Shown piece after piece: positions 63,330-64,000 of a stretch of DNA of 64,000 bases. The notes below the pieces were generated by a model. That model was not told the origin of the DNA. It did no database searches and worked only from the letters and a program-made list of their open reading frames with translations. This stretch comes from Bacillus sp. OxB-1 (GTDB taxonomy: Bacteria; Bacillota; Bacilli; Bacillales_A; Planococcaceae). A program made the position numbers and the translations under genes. The DNA lies in assembly GCF_000829195.1 (NCBI RefSeq), contig NZ_AP013294.1, forward strand, positions 744,001 to 808,000. Reading direction: 5' to 3'. Positions within the stretch are counted from its first letter, which is position 1. Every line of letters begins with the position of its first letter.

Positions 63330-64000
63330 TTGAATTTAATTAATGAAGAAATCACTCATAAAGTGTTTGGTGAAGGAAATATTGTGGATCAAGAAGGATC
63401 TATTCTCACCATTGATTTTGACGAGGGTATTAAAAAATTCGTTTATCCTGATGCCTTTGGGAAATTCATAACCCTCAATGACCGGAATACAGCAAAATCA
63501 CTGAATAAAATCCTCTTGGTAAAGCAGATGGAAGAGGATGCACTTAAAAAAAAACGGGAAGAAGAAAGAGTGAGACTGGATCTTGAGAGGCAGCGCAGGG
63601 AAATACTAAAGAACCATAACATTCATGAAAGCTCACAAATTGTTTTCTGGCTGGACGAAGAAGAGCAACAGCAGGTATTTACCGACTGGCAGGTATTTAC
63701 CGGGATGGTTCAAAGCGGAAAAAATAAAGATCAACCGAATAGAGTAGCACGTTTGCGACCGAACAGCGCAGTTCTTCTAACTGCAAGGGAGTCGGATCAA
63801 CCAGAAACAGATAGACGGATTCTAGGCCTCTACATGGTAGATGAAACGTTTTCCGGCAATCTTAGCGATGACGGGATGATTCAGCCCCATGCAGAGTTTA
63901 GAATCAAGCTTACGGAGCAAGAAGCGGAGAAGATGCTTTTCTGGAATTACTATATTAATAAAAACCACCCTCATCGAACTACATGGAATTCGGGTAAGTA
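63330..64000 (+). CDS. Unrecognised protein, 3'-partial
   Basis: From the TTG at 63330 (AAGGAGA lies 10 bases upstream) the frame stays open to the end of the window: 223 residues. It begins MNLINEEITHKVFGEGNIVDQ, with TIDFDEGIKKFVYPDAFGKF, a small SH3-like beta fold common at the start of several uncharacterised Bacillales proteins. A charged coiled coil follows (LKKKREEERVRLDLERQRRE), then FWLDEEEQQQVFTDWQVFTGMVQSG, GLYMVDETFSG and AEFRIKLTEQEAEKMLFWNYY. The function is unknown, and the C-terminus is outside the window. Confidence 0.75.
   Translation, partial: MNLINEEITHKVFGEGNIVDQEGSILTIDFDEGIKKFVYPDAFGKFITLNDRNTAKSLNKILLVKQMEEDALKKKREEERVRLDLERQRREILKNHNIHESSQIVFWLDEEEQQQVFTDWQVFTGMVQSGKNKDQPNRVARLRPNSAVLLTARESDQPETDRRILGLYMVDETFSGNLSDDGMIQPHAEFRIKLTEQEAEKMLFWNYYINKNHPHRTTWNSGK

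Overview
The window reads as chromosomal DNA of an endospore-forming, bacillithiol-using member of the Bacillales with mid GC content; a Planococcaceae/Sporosarcina-like host is my best guess. The supports are a CotD-type coat protein, a gerK-type germinant receptor operon, YtxJ, a Des/DesK/DesR cold-shock system, an MhqR-type operator, the ykfABC murein-peptide operon and B. subtilis-like TPP riboswitch architecture. No rRNA, tRNA, phage or CRISPR locus was seen.

Layout. 0-4.3 kb: methionine synthesis (C-terminus of a methylenetetrahydrofolate reductase, then cobalamin-dependent metH). 5-7.7 kb: cotD, then two adjacent decayed genes (a photolyase and an ABC ATPase, each with an in-frame stop). 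8-10.5 kb: DCC-family protein, DUF779 and an aldehyde dehydrogenase. 10.8-14.8 kb: HtrA-like protease and a two-component system. 15-19 kb: TetR regulator and membrane protein, then a quinone/electrophile-response pair (WrbA, MhqD-like esterase) under a probable MhqR box. 19.1-22.1 kb: TPP riboswitch and thiMDE-thiW. 22-30.7 kb: LuxR regulator/amidase pair, Uma2 protein, nitronate monooxygenase-like protein, polytopic membrane protein, YqcI/YcgG protein, orphan AbrB/MazE-like protein, D-serine dehydratase. 31-37.7 kb: PhoD-like phosphatase, desR-desK, des, fabG, ytxJ. 38-43 kb: PAP2 phosphatase, alkyltransferase-like protein, mscL, DUF2207 protein, NERD protein. 44-49.8 kb: fetAB (fetB internally deleted) and a GntR-regulated ABC operon. 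50.2-53.2 kb: a complete IS66 element (2338 bp, 8-bp target duplication) splitting a 193-codon gene. 53.5-57.2 kb: AT-rich gerKA-KB-KC. 57.6-64 kb: chemoreceptor, acyl-CoA thioesterase, ykfC-B-A, and a partial unknown gene.

The most unusual content is a set of at least eight intergenic arrays built from short modules phased at 20-21 bp (about two helical turns). Each array has its own repeated word (TTGGACA, TTGCACTC, GCAAGCAA, GTCACT, TTATAAGC, CTGATA), and the larger ones are organised into 82-, 102-, 103- or 123-bp super-repeats. Because 21 is a multiple of 3, the arrays stay open in several frames on both strands and mimic long genes. I do not recognise a named family for them. A separate, about 200-bp palindromic element with inverted ends occurs three times, each time between convergent genes.
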